A stretch of 8,335 bases of DNA from Desulfurococcales archaeon (GTDB lineage: Archaea > Thermoproteota > Thermoprotei_A > Sulfolobales > AG1), in the NCBI GenBank assembly GCA_026990885.1, contig JALXCO010000044.1:1-8335 (forward strand), read 5' to 3'. The notes below the pieces were generated by a model. It did not search any database. It was not told the origin of the DNA and saw only the letters and a list, made by a program, of their open reading frames with translations. Position numbers and translations under genes: made by a program. Of the stretch, positions 5,683 to 8,335 are shown piece by piece (the first letter of the stretch is position 1; each line of letters begins with the position of its first letter).

Positions 5683-6912
5683 TTATATCTCGACGTGTTT
5701 GAGTTGCTCTAGTACTTTATTCCTTATTTCCTTCGGCGATGGTATATTTTCGACTATTTTTCCGTTCTCGATGTATTTCTTTAGAAGCGGTGTTGGTTTT
5801 GATCCGTCTCTACATCTTGGGGGCTCGCTGTCCCATTTGAGTATTTGGTCGCTGTAGTCGTTGAGGCATCTATATACCTGCTTCATGCCTGGCCACTTTC
5901 CTCTTTTCGATATGGGTTCCCATCTGCCGTTCTTATTGATCTCTATAATATCCATGCTTATATCTATGCTTGGGGGAAAGGCTATCGAGGTCCCTACACC
6001 AAACCCGTCTACAATATCGTTTAGCTGCTTGATCTCCTCCTCATCTATCCCTCCACTAACAAACACCCTGACTTTGCTGTACCCATGGAGATCTAGGGTC
6101 CATCTAACCTCCTCAACTATCTTGCGCATATTTCCTCTTCTTGAGCTTGGCGTGTCCAATCTTACGCCGTAGAGCCTGTCTTTTAATAGTTCGGCGGCCA
6201 TAAGGCTTTCTATTCTTTCATCATAGAACGTGTCTACAAGCATTATTCGGGGGACCTCCCTCTCCATGGTTTGGTCGAATGCCTCCCAGGCTTTCCTCTG
6301 GTCCTCAAAAAGTATGATGAGTGTATGCGGCATTGTTCCTGTCGGCTTGATTCCGAGTGTCTCCTCGTTGAATGCTCCCGACACCCCGTCGCATCCTCCT
6401 ATGTATGCTGCTCTATCGAGTATTGGTGCTATTGCTGGGTGCGCTGATCTGAGGCCGAAGAACAGAACCAGCTTCTCTCCCGCCAGCTTCTTTATTCTTG
6501 CGGCCTTTGTCGCTACAGATGTTGAGTGTCTAAGCATCCCCAGTATTGGTGTTTCTAGCTCTAGAAACTCCCCTATCGGACCCTCGATAACTAGGAGGGG
6601 TTGATACACCCTGAAAAGGGTGCCCTCATCCATTGCGTATAGATTTATTTTTCTGCCCTCCAGCAGCTTTATAACCTCCTCTAACCCAGCAAATATGCCC
6701 CATTCCCAGTTTTTAGGGAAGCTGTATACGTGGGCTTCCATCCTAACTAATTTATCGGATAATCCATGGGATTCGAGTATTCTTAGGGCTCTCCTAAAAT
6801 ATATATCGGTGACCCATCCAGATCGTATCTTGCCCCAATCAGCTATAATGTTGAAGCACCCAACAAAGTTTTGGCCAAATATCAATTTAAAAGTTACCTG
6901 GAACGATGACAC
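5683..6912 (-). CDS. pncB: Nicotinate phosphoribosyltransferase, archaeal type
   Basis: This enzyme joins nicotinate and phosphoribosyl pyrophosphate, with ATP hydrolysis, to give nicotinate mononucleotide in NAD salvage (EC 6.3.4.21). The 409-residue frame carries family motifs in order: DIYFRRALRIL (36-46), ETPILGMLRHST (120-131), FGLRSAHPA (152-160), GGCDGVSG (172-179), GTMPH (192-196), RLDTPSSRRGN (251-261), VSGGIDE (285-291) and GFGVGTSI (303-310). It ends with a tail containing PSPKEIRNK. The closest family memory is the Thermoplasma acidophilum enzyme. The start is GTG 6912; compared with that enzyme the first 18 or so residues look like an extension, and TTG 6885 is a possible alternative. 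The C-terminal region keeps only C349 and C367 where the Thermoplasma protein, as I recall, has a cysteine cluster. It is divergent from the tRNA gene. A bidirectional AT-rich promoter lies between them. Confidence 0.92.
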   Translation of the reverse strand: MSSFQVTFKLIFGQNFVGCFNIIADWGKIRSGWVTDIYFRRALRILESHGLSDKLVRMEAHVYSFPKNWEWGIFAGLEEVIKLLEGRKINLYAMDEGTLFRVYQPLLVIEGPIGEFLELETPILGMLRHSTSVATKAARIKKLAGEKLVLFFGLRSAHPAIAPILDRAAYIGGCDGVSGAFNEETLGIKPTGTMPHTLIILFEDQRKAWEAFDQTMEREVPRIMLVDTFYDERIESLMAAELLKDRLYGVRLDTPSSRRGNMRKIVEEVRWTLDLHGYSKVRVFVSGGIDEEEIKQLNDIVDGFGVGTSIAFPPSIDISMDIIEINKNGRWEPISKRGKWPGMKQVYRCLNDYSDQILKWDSEPPRCRDGSKPTPLLKKYIENGKIVENIPSPKEIRNKVLEQLKHVEI

Positions 6913-6920
6913 GATCCGGG

Positions 6921-6951
6921 TAAAATAATTATAAGTTCTGGAATATATTTG
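6921..6951. promoter_or_regulatory. Bidirectional promoter between pncB and tRNA-Ile
   Basis: Two AT-rich, nearly palindromic boxes lie here: TAAAATAATTATAAG (6921-6935) and GAATATATTT (6941-6950). On the plus strand the second is about 24 bp, and the first about 40 bp, before the tRNA 5' end. On the minus strand the second box (AAATATATTC) predicts a start near 6920, eight bases before GTG 6912. Which box serves which gene cannot be decided by reading alone. Confidence 0.45.
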
Positions 6952-6969
6952 ATAGAATGGAGACTATAA

Positions 6970-7043
6970 GGGCCCGTAGCTCAGCCTGGTGGAGCGCCCG
7001 GCTGATAACCGGGAGGTCGGGGGTTCAAATCCCCCCGGGCCCA
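6970..7043 (+). tRNA. tRNA-Ile (anticodon GAT)
   Basis: A complete intronless 74-nt cloverleaf. Acceptor stem GGGCCCG (6970-6976) pairs perfectly with CGGGCCC (7036-7042), with discriminator A at 7043. The D stem is GCTC/GAGC (6979-6982 and 6992-6995). The anticodon stem is CCCGG/CCGGG (6997-7001 and 7009-7013) with loop CTGATAA and anticodon GAT at 7004-7006, reading isoleucine AUC/AUU. The T stem is GGGGG/CCCCC (7019-7023 and 7031-7035) with loop TTCAAAT. The 3' CCA is not encoded. The high stem G+C fits a hyperthermophile. The 3' half also serves as the inferred attachment site of an integrated element, and the gene stays intact because the core restores it. Confidence 0.97.
7002..7043 (+). 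other. Inferred attachment site (att core in tRNA-Ile 3' half)
   Basis: SSV-type integrases recombine between the 3' half of a tRNA gene (attB) and an identical stretch inside their own gene (attP). The antisense of this tRNA half forms the last codons of the int(N) frame, so this is the expected junction. The exact crossover boundaries cannot be set without the second copy, which is not in the window; the anticodon loop to the discriminator base is the usual extent. Confidence 0.6.
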
Positions 7044-7047
7044 CAGA

Positions 7048-7052
7048 TTTTT
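7048..7052 (+). terminator. Oligo-T terminator after tRNA-Ile
   Basis: TTTTT begins five bases after the tRNA 3' end, matching the short T-run termination signal of archaeal RNA polymerase. It lies inside the inferred element, since it follows the att core. Confidence 0.45.
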
Positions 7053-7139
7053 AGTTGCATCGCTTCCTTTCCCGAGTGAGTTAACCACCTCTTCGGCTAG
7101 GAGTCTTGCTAGGCGTCTCAGTTCCCTTCTGGCTAGCTT

Positions 7140-7158
7140 GGGGTTAACATTTAACCCC
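7140..7158. repeat. 8-bp perfect inverted repeat inside int(N)
   Basis: GGGGTTAA (7140-7147) and TTAACCCC (7151-7158) are exact reverse complements separated by CAT. The stretch lies in the int(N) coding frame and encodes GLNVNP, so the symmetry may be coincidental. It could also be a protein-binding or hairpin site. Confidence 0.4.
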
Positions 7159-7385
7159 CTCTCTCTGGCGAGGTGGCTGAGGACTATAGCGTCTAGCGGC
7201 CCTATATACCTGGTTATCTTTCTTCCGCCGACCCTAGCTACCTCATAGACGTACTTCCTGTCCCTGATAGTCTTAACCGTGAACCCCAACCCTACCGCCG
7301 AGAGCTAGTTGTTGCTAGACTTATCCAATGTATACACTTAACGATCTACGTGGTTATCCAGGTAATAAGCAATATACCTATCCTG

Positions 7386-7399
7386 ATATATATTTTTAT
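7386..7399 (+). promoter_or_regulatory. TATA promoter of the membrane-anchored element gene
   Basis: ATATATATTTTTAT is the strongest TATA-like run in the otherwise GC-rich right end. Its centre is about 21-25 bp before TTG 7413, predicting a leaderless or nearly leaderless message. The 123-bp gap from 7290 to 7412 between the divergent int(N) and this gene shows no other clear feature. Confidence 0.5.
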
Positions 7400-7412
7400 T
7401 GGGTGGGTTTGG

Positions 7413-8335
7413 TTGGGTGGTGGCAGGGTTCTTGGCGCTGTGCTCCTAGCCCTGGTGGCTCTTGGCGCCGCGTACTGGCTCGGGCTTATAGATATACCAT
7501 TCATGGATAGGGGCGGCGGAGATGGCGGGCTGGCTAGGGAGCCCCCTCTATCCCCGGAGGAGCTTGCCGAGGCCACCAGGAAGCTGCCAAAGGGGTATAT
7601 AACTATGTACACGCCCCCAGAGATAGCCAGGATAATGCTCCGGGACCCAAACCCCCTCTTCGTGCCCGCGCCAATGCTGTGGCCTGATGATCTTGGGAGG
7701 CTGCTGATAGACCCGAGGTACCAGAGGGTTATAGATGAGTGGGTTAGGAACGAGATACTGGCATCAGGCAGGCTCTGGAGGGTGAACCTATCTGGCGTAG
7801 AGGTCCTCATAATCGAGCTTGGTAGGGGCAACACCATACCGGAGCCAGGAATAAGCCTGTTCCAGTACAAGTGGTCTTTCCCCGGAGTCCTCAAGGACGT
7901 GGGTAGGATAAGATCTACAGCGCCCCTCTACTCCATCGAGGCGATCGCGCTAGCCAAGAGCTGGGAGGACGCAGTGAGGCTAGCAGAGGAGAAGCTGGAG
8001 GAGTGGAGGGCCCGGGGCTACGGCGAGAAATCTCTAGAGGACCTCCTGAACCCGTTCGCCAGGAGCATCGCGGCCAGGGGAGGAGGGGTGGTGGATCCAG
8101 AAGCCCTCAGGGAGTACGTGTGCAGCAGCCAACTACCGGGAGCACTGGGGTATAGGAGGGCGCTGGCCCCGGAGGAGTGCGGGGTTGTAGCGGAGCTCAT
8201 GAGGCACGAGCGCAGGTCCCTAGTTCTAGCCCTGGAGCTCTTCGCCAAGGCCGTAGCCCCCCAGATGGGGTACAGCAACGCCACAATGATTATCGATGTA
8301 TCGTGCGACCTGGAGAGCGGGAAGCCAGTGGTTAG
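7413..8335 (+). CDS. Membrane-anchored protein of unknown family, 3'-partial
   Basis: An open frame of at least 307 codons continues past the right edge; there is no stop in the window. From TTG 7413 the product starts MGGGRVLGAVLLALVALGA, giving one N-terminal hydrophobic segment (about 5-22) that can act as a signal anchor, followed by a Gly/Asp linker (RGGGDGG) and a large soluble domain probably outside the membrane. The soluble part is helical and charged: LSPEELAEATRK (about 44-55), a tryptophan-containing region near 85-125, LAEEKLEEWRARG (about 190-202), and cysteines in the YVCSS and EECGV segments. I recognise no family. ATG 7503 is an alternative start that would remove the anchor; the strong TATA box at 7386-7399 favours TTG 7413. 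Codons are far richer in C and G at third positions than in the left part of the window, and the gene lies next to int(N), so it is probably cargo of the integrated element. Confidence 0.75.
   Translation, partial: MGGGRVLGAVLLALVALGAAYWLGLIDIPFMDRGGGDGGLAREPPLSPEELAEATRKLPKGYITMYTPPEIARIMLRDPNPLFVPAPMLWPDDLGRLLIDPRYQRVIDEWVRNEILASGRLWRVNLSGVEVLIIELGRGNTIPEPGISLFQYKWSFPGVLKDVGRIRSTAPLYSIEAIALAKSWEDAVRLAEEKLEEWRARGYGEKSLEDLLNPFARSIAARGGGVVDPEALREYVCSSQLPGALGYRRALAPEECGVVAELMRHERRSLVLALELFAKAVAPQMGYSNATMIIDVSCDLESGKPVV

Larger units (their letters stand above)
6981..7289 (-). pseudogene. SSV-type integrase N-terminal fragment, int(N)
   Basis: This 102-codon frame starts at TTG 7289 (an in-frame TAG lies a few codons upstream) and runs into the tRNA-Ile gene on the opposite strand, stopping at TGA 6981-6983 in the D loop. 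Residues 12-34 (KYVYEVARVGGRKITRYIGPLDA) match the pattern I remember from the start of the SSV1 integrase, an aromatic YVY strand, then a basic segment, then RYVGPL. Residue 83 begins exactly at the tRNA 3' end. Residues 83-102, including GDLNPRPPGYQPG, are the antisense tRNA, the counterpart of PPGFEPG in the SSV1 protein. The tyrosine-recombinase catalytic domain is absent, as expected for the split int(N) piece left after integration within the int gene. The part outside the tRNA (7044-7289) is the informative protein; translation past the att core into host sequence is incidental. It could also be an old relic. Confidence 0.75.
7004..8335. mobile_element. Tip of an integrated SSV-type genetic element (right part out of view)
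   Basis: From the tRNA-Ile 3' half rightwards the window appears to enter an integrated virus- or plasmid-like element. Three signs support this: the int(N)-like fragment reads into the tRNA, base composition shifts (24 G/C of 60 bases at 2041-2100 against 41 of 60 at 8041-8100), and an unrecognised membrane-anchored gene follows directly. The element must extend past 8335, because neither int(C) nor a second copy of the tRNA 3' half is present here. A degraded remnant carrying only int(N) is the main alternative. Confidence 0.6.

Noticed and set aside
5861..6928. Plus-strand frames of 102-124 codons opposite pncB
   Set aside because: They are antisense of a clearly conserved enzyme gene and show no independent motif.
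6981..7043. The GDLNPRPPGYQPG peptide as genuine conserved protein sequence
   Set aside because: It is a direct translation of antisense tRNA and would be found next to many tRNA genes. Only the part before residue 83 supports the integrase call.
7328..7510. Plus-strand 60-codon ATG frame
   Set aside because: It overlaps the promoter and signal-anchor region of the gene starting at 7413 in another frame. Its Trp/Gly/Arg-rich translation looks spurious.
7346..7894. Long minus-strand open frame (182 codons) opposite the membrane-anchored gene
   Set aside because: It is the antisense shadow of the GC-rich plus-strand frame, low in complexity (Ser/Pro/Arg), with no motif and no fitting promoter.
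8018..8284. Minus-strand 88-codon frame near the right edge
   Set aside because: Antisense shadow of the same GC-rich gene; composition is typical of a spurious frame.
7044..8335. Second copy of the tRNA-Ile 3' half or int(C) within the window
   Set aside because: Looked for another GGGTTCAAATCCCC-like stretch and for recombinase catalytic motifs to the right of the tRNA and found none, so the far end of the element is not here.
1..8335. CRISPR arrays, insertion sequences, toxin-antitoxin pairs
   Set aside because: No regularly spaced direct repeats, no transposase motifs, and the RHH protein has no adjacent small toxin partner.

Overview
The window looks like chromosome from a hyperthermophilic crenarchaeon (Thermoproteota, Thermoprotei). 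The evidence is a crenarchaeal-type CarB, a DUF2258-like protein, an archaeal nicotinate phosphoribosyltransferase, TATA boxes about 25 bp before likely transcription starts with leaderless or short-leader genes, GTG/TTG starts, AGA/AGG/ATA-rich codon use, a tRNA gene without encoded CCA, and an SSV-type integrase fragment. I cannot name a genus.

Left part (1-2908, + strand): the C-terminal half of carB (pyrimidine/arginine synthesis) runs in from the left edge. A DUF2258-family gene follows, whose promoter and start lie in a perfect 12-bp inverted repeat. Next come a probable box C/D guide RNA and a two-helix membrane protein.

Middle (2889-5470): two small orphan genes on the minus strand are followed, across a shared divergent promoter, by a BioD-like P-loop NTPase on the plus strand. 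Facing it is a minus-strand protein with an N-terminal ribbon-helix-helix domain and a long coiled coil.

Right-middle (5506-7043): the minus strand carries nicotinate phosphoribosyltransferase (NAD salvage) and, just downstream, an easily missed 48-residue very basic ORF. An intact tRNA-Ile(GAT) gene lies divergently on the plus strand.

Right end (7044-8335): this is the most interesting part. A minus-strand ORF starts about 250 bp beyond the tRNA and reads into it antisense. Its N-terminus resembles the N-terminal part of SSV-type (fuselloviral) integrases, and its last 20 codons are the reverse complement of the tRNA 3' half. This is the arrangement expected of a split integrase, int(N), at the tRNA-side junction of an integrated element. 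Beyond it the DNA becomes much richer in G+C and carries an unrecognised membrane-anchored protein that runs off the window. The rest of the element, including int(C) and a second copy of the tRNA 3' half, should lie to the right, outside this window.
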